DNA of 64,000 nucleotides from Leishmania mexicana MHOM/GT/2001/U1103 (Eukaryota > Euglenozoa > Kinetoplastea > Trypanosomatida > Trypanosomatidae). The translations under genes were made by a program, and so were the position numbers. Every line of letters begins with the position of its first letter. Within the stretch, counting starts at the first letter, position 1. A model generated the notes under the pieces. The model was not told the origin of the DNA. It saw nothing but the letters and a program-made list of their open reading frames with translations, and ran no database searches. Shown here piece by piece: positions 19,847-29,493 of the stretch. The stretch lies in the NCBI RefSeq assembly GCF_000234665.1, contig NC_018319.1:310001-374000 (forward strand). The letters are read 5' to 3'.

Positions 19847-21523
19847 CTACTGCCTCAGGGTGTACAGGAAGCTGTAGTACTGCATCGACAGGTAGTGGGT
19901 GACGTAGAAAGAAATGCACGTGCCGAGGAGGGGGACGCGGTTGACGAAGCCGCGGATGAAGTGATGGTAGACGAGCTGCTTCAGCACCGCCGTAAAGAAG
20001 GGGTCGCGCATGACGTTGTAGACGGCATTGCGCAGTGCCTGCTGTACCCGGATGTGATCACGCGAGACGACTCGGGGCTCCATAGTTGCCCCGATGGCGC
20101 GGGAGTCGACCGCACCGGTTACGGCTGTCGTGCTGGCGGTGAAGCCGCCTACCGCGTCAGCGCCGCTTCCCTGTGTCGACGCTGCCTCACCGCCCTCCAG
20201 CAAGGCCACCGGCATGCCGCCGTCGTCGCTCTCGGCGCTGTCCTTGATGTACACCACGGGCACGCGGTGGTGGCGCACGAGGCGGGCGAGCAGAGCGACA
20301 AGGAAGTCGCACCCCGTCACGCCAGTCCACACGCTCCAGCTGCCTAGCAATGTCTGCTGCGGTGCGGCGGCCATTGCCTTGTGGAGCGCCGCGAGTGGGT
20401 CAGGCCCCGGCGTCGGCTTCACCGGCGTCCCGGTCTTTGTCTCTTCCGCAGCCTTGGCGGCCGCCGCCATCTCCTCCTTCGACACAGGCGGTGGCAACAC
20501 CGCTATTGAGTTGGTGGTCTCCTCTGGCCGCGCCAGGAATGCGTGCCGCGCCATCGCTACGAGGAGGAGAGGGCGCAGGAGCAGGTACATGTCCAGGATC
20601 ATGCCAAGCACGTCGACCCACGTGAAGCCGATCACCTCCGCCTCCTCCGATTCCTCGTCCACGTCCCCGTCCTGCGCGAAGGTGACGTGCTCCTCTCCAT
20701 CGTCGGCGGCGCAGTTGGCACCCGGCCTGTAAATGTGGCGGTGCACGTGGCGCCGGTCGGAGGTGACCCGCGGGATGACGAGGCGCGTGTTGTGCGGTCC
20801 CACGACCTCGCCGCACAGGCCGGTGCTGCCGCCATTATACTCCACCTGGGTGAGAGGGCCGGCGTAGTTTCCGGCAGCGCCAGCACCGGCGGCCCACGCG
20901 GCAAAGCTGCCAGCACCGCTGCCGCCAGAGCCGGAGGACACACCACCGTTGCCGCCGCCGCGCACACGACGGCGCGGCGTGAGGGTGGTCAGGTGGCGAA
21001 GGGCACGGCGCAGCGACAGCTTCATTGACTCCCATAGGCATGGCACGCGGAAGAGCTGACGGTGCACGCACGCCTTCAGCGTGCACTTGACTGCCTCTAG
21101 CAGGAGCAGCGCATTCCACGTGCGACGGTGGCCGGCGTACTTGCGATGGATCAGCTCCATCAGGCACTCCACCTCTTGGATGCCTCGCAGCACGAGGGAC
21201 AGCAGCTCTGTTTTGGTCGTCCGGCGACCGCCCGAGGAGACGATGGCGAAGTTGGAGAAGCTGTGCAGTTTGCACAGTGTAAAGCATGCTTCCGAGGTGA
21301 TCAGGCTCGTCGGGTCAGACCACAGCATGGTGAGGGTACGCGTGAACTGCTCCAAGCTTGAGGCGCCCTCCGGATTCGCACGCACCCACTTGCAGTACCA
21401 GCGAACCGGATCAAGCAGCTTGCCCAGCGGCAGCCTTTCACCACCGCCGCGCCGGTGCTCCGCCGGAGAAAGTGACGAGGGCGTCGTCGTCATCGTGGTC
21501 AGCTCGCGAGACATCGATCCCAT
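19847..21523 (-). CDS. Peroxin 16 (PEX16), peroxisomal/glycosomal membrane biogenesis
   Basis: A 558-residue protein. The open frame begins with TTG at 21547; the first ATG is at 21523 and a second at 21514. The N-terminal part matches the PEX16 start (one helix ending in RANPEG, then a LEQFTRTL helix). There is a VVGPHNTRLVI stretch equivalent to the VGKRSNRVV region, then a hydrophobic segment at about 300-325 (VDVLGMILDMYLLLRPLLL) and a C-terminal block with YNVMRDPFF and a final aromatic tail (YSFLYTLRQ), as in human PEX16. In other eukaryotes PEX16 helps insert peroxisomal membrane proteins via the ER; here the target would be glycosomes. The protein is much longer than the 336-residue human one because of Gly/Ser- and Ala-rich insertions (around 190-230 and 350-480). 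Confidence 0.87.
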   Translation of the reverse strand: MGSMSRELTTMTTTPSSLSPAEHRRGGGERLPLGKLLDPVRWYCKWVRANPEGASSLEQFTRTLTMLWSDPTSLITSEACFTLCKLHSFSNFAIVSSGGRRTTKTELLSLVLRGIQEVECLMELIHRKYAGHRRTWNALLLLEAVKCTLKACVHRQLFRVPCLWESMKLSLRRALRHLTTLTPRRRVRGGGNGGVSSGSGGSGAGSFAAWAAGAGAAGNYAGPLTQVEYNGGSTGLCGEVVGPHNTRLVIPRVTSDRRHVHRHIYRPGANCAADDGEEHVTFAQDGDVDEESEEAEVIGFTWVDVLGMILDMYLLLRPLLLVAMARHAFLARPEETTNSIAVLPPPVSKEEMAAAAKAAEETKTGTPVKPTPGPDPLAALHKAMAAAPQQTLLGSWSVWTGVTGCDFLVALLARLVRHHRVPVVYIKDSAESDDGGMPVALLEGGEAASTQGSGADAVGGFTASTTAVTGAVDSRAIGATMEPRVVSRDHIRVQQALRNAVYNVMRDPFFTAVLKQLVYHHFIRGFVNRVPLLGTCISFYVTHYLSMQYYSFLYTLRQ

Positions 21524-22417
21524 ACACAAGCAAGCTGCGGGAGGCAAAGAGAGAGAGGCGGCGCGGGAGGTGGGCGCTTGGGATGGAGAAGCGACGGAGA
21601 CGACAGCAACACCGGGAACGCCCGGCTAATAGCGCTGCCCTCGAATCCGCTGATGGGCGCTGGCGTTTTCGAGTGTTGCACGATTCGCGTGCTCTCAGTG
21701 GACGTCCGCGGAAACTTGGCGCCGCTTCTCTCGCGTTCTCTTCCCTCTCCCTTCGTCGACAAGGATGATGCCGATTCGCAAGCGAATGTGTGTGCTCGTG
21801 TGGGTGAGCGTGCGTGCGTGTGTGTGTGTGTGGGGGGGGTGAGGTGGGGTGGCCGCGGGTAAGCTTCTTGGTGAGGCGTAAAGGGCATGCAGAAAGCGAG
21901 CAAGCGGGTGAGGAGAGGGGTGGTGGTGGTGGTGGTGGCGATGCCGAGGAAGGACGGTGGCGGCTGCGGGTTTGGGGAGGGGAGGAGATGGTAGAGGTGG
22001 TGGTGGTGGGGTGGGGGTGAGGAAGACAGCACGACCCCCCCACCGCGCGTCCCCAAGCGTATTTCTGCACAGCGCCAACACGAGCGAGAAAAACACGTGA
22101 TGCAGCACACCTTGTTGTCATGCTTACCTTCTCGAGAGCGACGCCGTGTGCCACGCCATCACGCCATGATCGGCCCCTCCTCCCCCTTTCCCTCGACATT
22201 TCGCTGCCGTACTTTGTGCGTGGGCAGCGGCTCACTGTACTCAGCGCAGCGCAGGCGACGGGCACACGCAGGCATTCAAAGAAAAGCGGTGAACACCGAC
22301 AGATGCGGCCCGATATCTGTTCTCGTAGACGGAGGGTGGGTGGGGGAGGGAGGCCTGTCTTCCCCCTCTTTCGGTCTGAAGCAAAACGCAAGCAACACCG
22401 CCTACCTCAGCCGCGCT
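21524..22417. other. Intergenic region
   Basis: No gene seen. Dominated by GGT/GGA-rich plus-strand sequence (21905-22020), a pyrimidine-rich tract on the transcribed strand that probably directs splicing of PEX16 and polyadenylation of the DPM2 mRNA. A (GT)n run lies near 21812-21834. Confidence 0.65.
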
Positions 22418-22750
22418 TCACTTGGCCGCCATGGTGACCTCTGGCGCCACTCTACCTGTGGTCGTGTCGGATGCTAATAGGGTTGCCCCGGTCCCCATCG
22501 ACGTTCTTGACGGGGGCACGTAGCCAGTCCGCCAGATGGTGTGAAGAGACCCGACGAACATGCCGACCCCGACAGCGGTTGTCATGACGAGCGCCGCGAG
22601 CAGCAGACCGTACTCGCGGGGGAGAAAGAGTGCTTGCGTGAAGTGCGACTCGTCCACGAACGGCATTACACCGATCCAAAGAACGTAGTAGATAAAGAAG
22701 CTCGAGTTGCACGCCAGCAACAGCGTGCCCAAGGCGCGATCCGTCATCAT
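22418..22750 (-). CDS. DPM2-like subunit, dolichol-phosphate mannose synthase / GPI-GnT regulator
   Basis: A 110-residue membrane protein with two adjacent ATGs at 22750 and 22747. Two membrane helices (about 8-30 and 47-70) flank the family core: FFIYYVLWIGVMPFVDESH followed by LPREYGLLLAA, matching human DPM2 (tyrosine pair, PF[IV]D, LPRxYA). In animals DPM2 anchors and stabilises DPM1 in the ER and also associates with the first enzyme of GPI synthesis. The 35-residue C-terminal extension is polar and longer than in human DPM2 (84 residues). It lies between PEX16 and the REP fusion. Confidence 0.87.
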   Translation of the reverse strand: MMTDRALGTLLLACNSSFFIYYVLWIGVMPFVDESHFTQALFLPREYGLLLAALVMTTAVGVGMFVGSLHTIWRTGYVPPSRTSMGTGATLLASDTTTGRVAPEVTMAAK

Positions 22751-23449
22751 CTTTTTGTGCCTCCGCCTCTCAAGCCTTCCTGCTTCGTGTGTGTATATGT
22801 GTGTGTATATGTATGGGTGGGGAGGCAGCAGGGATGCGCGCGAGAGTCATGGAGAGGGCGAGCGAGCGAGGGGTCAAACGTACTGCTTCATCGACGTCTA
22901 CCTTCATGAAGTCACCTCTTACCCCGTGCGTTGCTTCTTCTGCACGCTGTCAGAGGGGTGGGTAGGTGGTGAGGGGAGGGGGGGGGGGTGGCGAGGAAGG
23001 GAGGAGGGGGAGAGAGAGAGAGCATCGGCGGCAGAGGTGCAGGGAGTGGCGAGCGCAGATGGGCCCCCCCTCGACGCGCCTCACACGCGTCTTTCCATCT
23101 CGCCTCTCAAGGGCGCCGTTCGCCGAGTCATGGAGTGCCCTCCGACCTCCTCCGTCACTTCATATTTTATTTATATCGTCATTGGTTACAGGTATGCATA
23201 GCGTGGACTTCACACCGTGCCGTCGTCCCGGGCGTGTGTCAGGCCGTGCACACGTGCGCACGATAACGCGGTACCGCTCATGTAGTTAGCGCATTAGGCA
23301 CCACAGGAGCCGCCGCGGGCAAGGGAGGGGAGGGGGCTCAGGCGGAGGTCGCGTCTCAGCTTGAGCTCGTCACGTTCAACGTCGCACTGGCACAGGGACA
23401 CACAAAGGGGGAGCTTCTGCGCTGCTCGCTTCCGTCGAGTCTTCCACTG
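22751..23449. other. Intergenic region
   Basis: No gene seen. On the transcribed strand a pyrimidine tract at 23025-22955 is followed by an AG at 22948-22947, a plausible splice acceptor about 197 bases before the DPM2 start. A short TGTATATG repeat lies near 22793-22813. Confidence 0.6.
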
Positions 23450-26400
23450 CTACCGCGGGAGCGGCTTGAGGAAGGCGTACGCCTGCGCTGCTTCCTCATC
23501 GCCCTCCGCTACCGCTGCGGACGTCCCCGTGACGGCTGTCGGCAGGCCAAGGGCATCGAGCACGCGCTTGTACGCCCTCTCAGCCTCCTGCACATAATGC
23601 CCATCGTACACAAGGTTCGGCAGCAGTGTCGGCACCTCGACAAGGTGAAAGTTCTCAGAACTGCGGCAGAGGTCAGCCGCCCGTGCCGCAGCCGAGCACA
23701 CCGGCGTGGGCTTGACAGCCGATGGCGTAGCATCTTCTCCCGTCCTCCCGTGGTGCAGGAGATGTTCGCGGTCGCTCTGGTTGGCGCGCCGCAGCTTCAT
23801 GGACTCCTCCCAACCGTACGGATGAGTCCAGCGCGTTTCGCTCGGCAGCTCCACCGGGTGTGGCACCACGCCGCGCTGAGCCACCTCGCGGTTGTCCACC
23901 GTGAAGGCAGCCGCCAGAACGACGTCGTCGTAGGGGACGCAGTACGGCTTTTCCGCCTTCGCGGTGGATATGTAGTAGTGCATGACGTACGCACGCAGCT
24001 GCTCCTGCGAGATCTGCTTTGCGTCGGCCGTGAAGTGCACTACACACGGATCACACGCGGCATCACCGTCGGGGTCGCTTTCGGTGAAGCGCGCCGGTGC
24101 CTGGTCGGACGCAAACGACTGCTGCACGACCCACACCACCGCCCGCGTCTGTGGCTCCCTCGCGAGGGCCGTGATGATCGGCGCAGCGGCCGTGTAGTCG
24201 CGCGCGTCATCTACCTCGATTACGCCGGCGCCCTGCATGGTGGCTAGCGAGAAGAGCGAAGCGGTCTTCGTCGCCAGCACGACTCGGCTGAAGCGGACCA
24301 CCGCTGCAGGAGATGCCGACGCAGTCACAGGCTCGTCAGCCGCGCCCTTGTCGCTCGTCTTCGTCTGCTCCGCCGGGGGTGGGATGAGAGGCGTCCGGCC
24401 CTGCTCCTGCTCCTTGAGGAAGTCGTAGTACCAGTCGTTCACCCCGTAGCTCAGATAGTTCGCTGCGGCGAGTTCCGCTGGCGTGACGATGACCTTGGCG
24501 GGCACCCACTGCCCGTTGCTCAGTACGGCGTACTGGGTCCCTTTGCCTTCGTCCACGGCGACGCCGCGGAGACTGCGGCGTAGCACAAAGATGCCGCCCC
24601 AGACGGCGGAGATGCGGCACATGTTCTGCGCCACCTCGGAGGCTCCGTACGACATGGTGAGGTACGGAGACTTGCCATCGAAGGCACCGGTGGAGAGAAG
24701 AAGATCGCGCACCATGTCCACCGACCGAACAAGAGGCGGCTCCTTCGCAGCCCCCTGGCTGCCGGCCACGCTTGCGCTGCTCGTCGCGGGCAGCACATCC
24801 ATCATGCCCATGAGCGAGACGACGTCGAGGACGGTGCCGGAGAGATCGTACTTTCTCTGCAAGAGCTCCGTCAAGGTGACCTGCGGATTCGCGTGCGCCT
24901 CGCGGGTGAAGATGGCCGCTGCCTTGCCCACAGCCGCCTCGGCGGCCACGGACGTGTTCGCGACGGACGGGTCGTCAGCCGGGTTCGCGGCCTTGGCGTG
25001 CAGCTGCTCCGCCACGCACGCCTCGACATCTTTCACGAAACGCATCATGCGACGCTTGTCAAAGAGCCCGATGGTGGTGTTGTGGAAGACGCCTGCCCGC
25101 GTCAGCGGAACCTCCATCGCAGTCGTCGTCGCCTCCGAGCCAGCACCGGTTGCTGTTGTCGGGTGTTGCAGGAAGAGGAAGCGGTGCACGTGCTGGCACT
25201 CCAGCGATCGGCCTATGCCAGAGAAGACGAGGCGGCTCAGCAGCGGACCACGCGCCATGTAGCACATCGGGAGCACGTCGAACAGGTAGCGGCGGCGGCG
25301 TGCCTCTGGCACATCGTCGACGATGCGGTTGATGAAGATGTTTGACGCGCCGGACGAAGACATCGAGGATGGCGACGGCTGGCGCAAGTACTGGAGAAGC
25401 GCGGTGTGGTCGAAAGTGGCCATGGCGGCAGCATAGTAATCCGCACCATCGCAGTGCAGCACCTTCAGCCCGTTTCGCGACAACGCTGCCGACAGGATCG
25501 ACTGCACCATCCCCGTCCCCTGCAGCACCACGTCAAAACAAAGGCTTGCGTCCAACCCGCAGCCGGCGGCGTCGTAGCGACGGGTGATCTTGTAGCACTT
25601 CACCGGCTGCCGCACTGACTCCGGCCCGCGATCCTCCGGGAACATCATGGGGTAGTCCTGCTCGTCCAGTTGCTCATACTGCAGCCCGCGGCGCACACAC
25701 TTGTCGAAGAACTCGAAGTCGTGCAGCTGCTTGTACGCGCGGTGGTGGGAGAAGACACAGTAGCCGGCCGCGTGTGTATTCTTGGCCAGGAGCGTGGCGA
25801 GCGTGTCGGCGAGGTCATCGTTGCAGACGTGGTTGAAGATAATGTCGGACAGGAGGACGATGTCGTAGCCGGCGCTGCCAGTCGTGTACTGCATCACTTT
25901 ACCAATGTCTTCCTTCTTGCCCCAGAGAAGGGGCTCCACGCAGCAGCGGGTTCTCATGGCTGCTTCCAGCTGATCAGCCGAGAAGCGGTCGAGGCCGCCA
26001 CCGTTGGCGAGCTGCTGCCGGGCTTGCTGCTCCATTTCGCCCTTCACGTCAGCATCTATGTCTCCAGGGGCGCAGTTTGTCTCCAAGTTCAGCGCGAGGA
26101 TGTCGAGTAGATGCGTGTCAGGGTAGTCCGTCATGACGCACAACCGCGCGCCGTTCTTGTACGCTGCCAGTGCCGGAACGCCGAGCCCGGCACCAAGCTC
26201 GATGACAGACTTTCCACGCACGTCGATCATACGCTCATCCATGCGCTTTACGAGATACTTGGCCGCGTTCCAGAGCTTGTGCCCCCACAGGCTGTGTCGT
26301 TTGTCACGGAAGCGGACCACCAGCGGCGGCGGCGCGAGGCGCGCGAGGCGCTGACGTAGCAGCGCCTCATCTTCCTCCGCCGTCGCCGCAGAGGTTATGC

Positions 26401-26551
26401 TGTCAAAACGGTCAAGGAGAGGTTTGAAGTAGTCGCACGTCGTCCCTTCCTCGGCGAGTGCCTGGCGGTTGATGAAGAGCGTCTGCAGCGGGTATTCCGG
26501 TGCCTCTTCGACACCGCCGAACAAGTCATCAAAGCCTTCTCCGTCCGACAT
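23450..26551 (-). CDS. Methyltransferase-Rab escort protein (REP/GDI family) fusion
   Basis: One uninterrupted frame of 1,033 residues from an ATG at 26551. Residues about 60-325 form a family-16 methyltransferase: SLWGHKLWNAAKYL (87-100), SAM motif I VIELGAGLGVPAL (116-128), TDYPD (141-145), and LLSDIIFNH in the motif IV position, closest in pattern to EFM7/Nnt1 and METTL21-type protein lysine or N-terminal methyltransferases. After a short link, residues about 338-1033 form a REP/GDI protein: dinucleotide-fold start FDVVLQGTGMVQSILSAALS (339-358), then GLKVLHCDGADYY, a LPMCYMARGPLLSRLVFSG stretch and SPYLTMSYGASEV. REP presents new Rab proteins to geranylgeranyl transferase II. The REP part (about 695 residues) has normal REP length. 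Each half is recognised firmly; whether the protein acts as one molecule is untested. Confidence 0.9.
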   Translation of the reverse strand: MSDGEGFDDLFGGVEEAPEYPLQTLFINRQALAEEGTTCDYFKPLLDRFDSITSAATAEEDEALLRQRLARLAPPPLVVRFRDKRHSLWGHKLWNAAKYLVKRMDERMIDVRGKSVIELGAGLGVPALAAYKNGARLCVMTDYPDTHLLDILALNLETNCAPGDIDADVKGEMEQQARQQLANGGGLDRFSADQLEAAMRTRCCVEPLLWGKKEDIGKVMQYTTGSAGYDIVLLSDIIFNHVCNDDLADTLATLLAKNTHAAGYCVFSHHRAYKQLHDFEFFDKCVRRGLQYEQLDEQDYPMMFPEDRGPESVRQPVKCYKITRRYDAAGCGLDASLCFDVVLQGTGMVQSILSAALSRNGLKVLHCDGADYYAAAMATFDHTALLQYLRQPSPSSMSSSGASNIFINRIVDDVPEARRRRYLFDVLPMCYMARGPLLSRLVFSGIGRSLECQHVHRFLFLQHPTTATGAGSEATTTAMEVPLTRAGVFHNTTIGLFDKRRMMRFVKDVEACVAEQLHAKAANPADDPSVANTSVAAEAAVGKAAAIFTREAHANPQVTLTELLQRKYDLSGTVLDVVSLMGMMDVLPATSSASVAGSQGAAKEPPLVRSVDMVRDLLLSTGAFDGKSPYLTMSYGASEVAQNMCRISAVWGGIFVLRRSLRGVAVDEGKGTQYAVLSNGQWVPAKVIVTPAELAAANYLSYGVNDWYYDFLKEQEQGRTPLIPPPAEQTKTSDKGAADEPVTASASPAAVVRFSRVVLATKTASLFSLATMQGAGVIEVDDARDYTAAAPIITALAREPQTRAVVWVVQQSFASDQAPARFTESDPDGDAACDPCVVHFTADAKQISQEQLRAYVMHYYISTAKAEKPYCVPYDDVVLAAAFTVDNREVAQRGVVPHPVELPSETRWTHPYGWEESMKLRRANQSDREHLLHHGRTGEDATPSAVKPTPVCSAAARAADLCRSSENFHLVEVPTLLPNLVYDGHYVQEAERAYKRVLDALGLPTAVTGTSAAVAEGDEEAAQAYAFLKPLPR

Positions 26552-27246
26552 GAGTGGGTGAGGTGAGGGGGTGATCGGTGCGCAGCGGCAGTGAGCGGTT
26601 TATGGACTCCTGCGTGACCTGAATGGGGTTGTTTGGTGGTGGTGAACAAGCAGAGGTGAAAGAATGGTGTCTGTGACTGGATGCTGCGAGGCGGGTGTGG
26701 CCGAGCGGCGTCGCCGAGGGGGGGGAGGGAGGGAGGAAGGGTGACTGTGGGCTAGGCGCTGCTGACGCCACACACACACATGCACACACAGAGGTTCCTT
26801 CGAGGAGCGGTAGATGGTGAGGACGAGGCGGCGGGGAAGGGAGAGGGATGAGTGATGATGAAGCGCACGCAAGGAATGCGAGGGGGTTGAGGGTGCGTCA
26901 GGGTGCAGGTGCAGATGGTGGTGCCCTTTCGCAGGGGCGTCCCTGGCGACCGTCCGTGCGAGCAAAAGAAAAGCGCAGGTGAGCCGTCGACCGCGAGGGG
27001 AAGGGGGTGTGGGTGCGCGTGCCCACCCTCCCCCCGCGCGTGCCTGTGCTGTGCGATTAACCGACCGTGGCATCTTCAGTGCGCGCGGGCGAGCTTGCTT
27101 GGGATGTTGATGCGTTTTCATCTTCCGAGAACGGTGGCAGAGGGCCGAGCCTAGGAGCGGATGATGCACGTGTGCTCCTCCTCCCTTCCCTCCTCGCGTG
27201 AGAAACGCGAGGAGGCGACAGCAGCGACGGCGGTGGGGGCGTGGGG
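26552..27246. other. Intergenic region
   Basis: No gene seen. A pyrimidine tract on the transcribed strand at 26746-26715 is followed by AG at 26685-26684, a candidate acceptor about 130 bases before the fusion gene's ATG. The rest is G- or CA-rich simple sequence. Confidence 0.6.
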
Positions 27247-28524
27247 CTACAGCGTGGCCGGGAGCACACGCAGCAGTGGCAGTCCACCCAGCTGTGTACA
27301 AGCGCGTGCCAGCGGATGGGACTGCACCGTCTCTCTGAAGAGCGAGGGTTTGGTCTCGCTCAGGTAGCGAAGGCGGTCGTCATGGCGGTTAAGCAGCGAG
27401 CGTGCATGTTGCAGCAGACGCAGGCGATGCGCGTCCATCTCTGGCTCCTTTCCCACATTCAGAGAGAGCTCGTGCGCATCCGACAGGTCGCCGACCACGA
27501 CACGCGACTTTCTGGGATAGGTGGGGGCAGCAGCGGCGGTACGCGCAGCCGGGGCAGGCGCTGGCAGCGGCCCGTTGAGCGACACCGACTGTGCAGAGCG
27601 ACCCCACGGCTGCGGCTGCGGCGGGGAGCAGAGAGGGCAGCGGGTCTCGTGCGCAACGGAAACGCGATCGAGAACGGCCTCGAACACCCGAAGAGCCTCT
27701 GCGTGCGCTGCAGTGGGCGAGGTAACAGCAACAGCAGCAGCCACGGAGGAAGCAGACCGCGTCAGGTGGCACTCACGCACCATGGCGTGCTTTGTGTCCA
27801 CCTCAGAGGCAACGGCGGCTGTGGTGGGGTACCACGCAGCGGCGCCGATCGACTCGGCCCGTGACGTTGCCGAAGAGCAGGAGCACGACAAGCTCAGCCC
27901 GTGACCTTGCGCATTCACTTCCTCGCCGTAGTCATAACCATCGTCCACCTCGACAACGCTACAGCCGTCGACCAGAGACATCGAGGGGGATGGGGGATAG
28001 CGAACAGACGGGGACAAGGCGCATTGGGGACACCCCGAGAGAAACGCGCTCTCAATGGCCCTTTCGGACAGGGACGCACGCCGCGGCACCGCGGCCACCT
28101 CCTCGCGCGTGGCGGTCGCCTCACGTGTCCGTTTGAAGTTGCGGTAAATTGCCATGAAGGACCACCTGCCGGACAGGTGGCCGCCAGCATCCGCAGAGCT
28201 TGCATGGCGTTGCTCTTCCAGGGAAGCAGCCGTCGTTGCTGTCGTGCCCGATGCAGCGCCGAGTGCACACGAGGAGGAGGATTCGCGCGTGGCACCGGCC
28301 GAAGGGCTCGAAAACGGGAGGAGGTGCCCTGGCAGCAGGGTGTAACGCGCGCGCTCCTGCACGAACGCATCGGACCACAGTGAGGCTGGTAAGAGTAACT
28401 CCAGTGACCGGAAGCCGGGGTGCTGATAGCGCGTCACCTCGCTCGACGCGGTAAGGTACTTGAATGGCGCGGGGGGCGGATGGGCAGCCGGCTGTGATGC
28501 TGCTGGAGATGCTCTCCGCATCAT
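27247..28524 (-). CDS. Hypothetical protein, unrecognised
   Basis: A 425-residue protein. The open frame reaches 28614, but the natural start is the ATG pair at 28524/28521; the upstream part is a CA/TCC-repeat translation. Residues 20-60 and the last 65 residues look ordered, the middle is Ser/Ala-rich and disordered, with two SG-containing poly-acidic patches and Cys pairs (CPLC near 325, CPQC near 175). The C-terminal helices (LRLLQHARSLLNR, then RLRYLSETKPSLFRETV) have a faint resemblance to a PUB-type helical fold, too weak to name. No membrane segment or signal peptide. Confidence 0.65.
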   Translation of the reverse strand: MMRRASPAASQPAAHPPPAPFKYLTASSEVTRYQHPGFRSLELLLPASLWSDAFVQERARYTLLPGHLLPFSSPSAGATRESSSSCALGAASGTTATTAASLEEQRHASSADAGGHLSGRWSFMAIYRNFKRTREATATREEVAAVPRRASLSERAIESAFLSGCPQCALSPSVRYPPSPSMSLVDGCSVVEVDDGYDYGEEVNAQGHGLSLSCSCSSATSRAESIGAAAWYPTTAAVASEVDTKHAMVRECHLTRSASSVAAAVAVTSPTAAHAEALRVFEAVLDRVSVAHETRCPLCSPPQPQPWGRSAQSVSLNGPLPAPAPAARTAAAAPTYPRKSRVVVGDLSDAHELSLNVGKEPEMDAHRLRLLQHARSLLNRHDDRLRYLSETKPSLFRETVQSHPLARACTQLGGLPLLRVLPATL

Positions 28525-29493
28525 AGGATGGGCCTCGCGCGCGGGAGAGCCCGGGGATGTATACCTGCGATCAGCGGTGAGGAGGAGGAGGAGGTGTGTG
28601 TGTGTGTGGTGCACGCTTTTTTCTCCCCTCCTCTCCTATGCAAAACAAAGTTCTATTTGCAATGCGTGTGTGTGTATCTCCCTAACGCTCGATGAAGCCG
28701 CTTGCTCTTGCTGTCACTGTGATCGACCTACTCAGTCAAGGACGACACACACACACACACACGGCAGCTGAGTAGCGTCGCATGGGGGCGGCGGCGGCGG
28801 TGACGATGACAATGCCAGCGCGGAAAACGGCGGCCGCGCTGCGTGTTTGGCGCCGTTGACGTCGCCACCGCGTGAGTAAGCAGGGGACAGGGGAGTGGTC
28901 TGTGAACGTGTGCGTACGCCTTCGTGGCCAACCAACGAGCAGAAAGCCGTGGCGGCGCCCGGGTGTGGGGAGCGGGGCCGAGGACGTGCGGGCTTACGAG
29001 TCGGAGAGTTGCCGCAGGTCAATCATTGAGGGGGGGAGGGAGAAGTGCAGTAAGGAGAGTCGCGGCAGGCAGACAGGTGTGCTCGCTGGGCGTCAGTGGC
29101 TGCGCTCCTTTTGCCTTTCTGTTTCGGTGCGTGCATGCGGTAAGGACGGTGGAGCCATCTGCAGCCAAAGACATGTCACACGTACCCACAATGTCCTCTG
29201 GCATGCCGGTGAAGAGCTGTGCACCGGTGTGCAAGCCAGAGTGCCTGGAGGGCGTACCGCAGCAGAGCGGAGAGGGGAAGGAGGGTGGGGGTGGGGAAGT
29301 GTCACGGACTCTGCACAGCCGAATGCGCGTGCTCTCACCACCGAGGGGTGGGGACTTCCTCCCGCCTCGCATCAGGAGCATCCTCCCCAGCGACGCCTCA
29401 CGCTCACAGGTATGCGCGTGCACCATCACAGACGAGAGGCGCAGAGCGCGATGAGTCGCCGATCCCCCCCTCCCCCCATACACACACACAGCT
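28525..29493. other. Intergenic region
   Basis: About 1 kb with no supported gene. CA repeats lie at 28746-28762 and 29488-29492. G-rich plus-strand runs near 29028-29045 and 29266-29300 are pyrimidine tracts on the transcribed strand. Confidence 0.65.

Noticed and set aside
18929..20347. Plus-strand open frame of 472 codons
   Set aside because: Runs from simple-repeat spacer into the antisense of PEX16; no domain, and composition changes at the PEX16 boundary.
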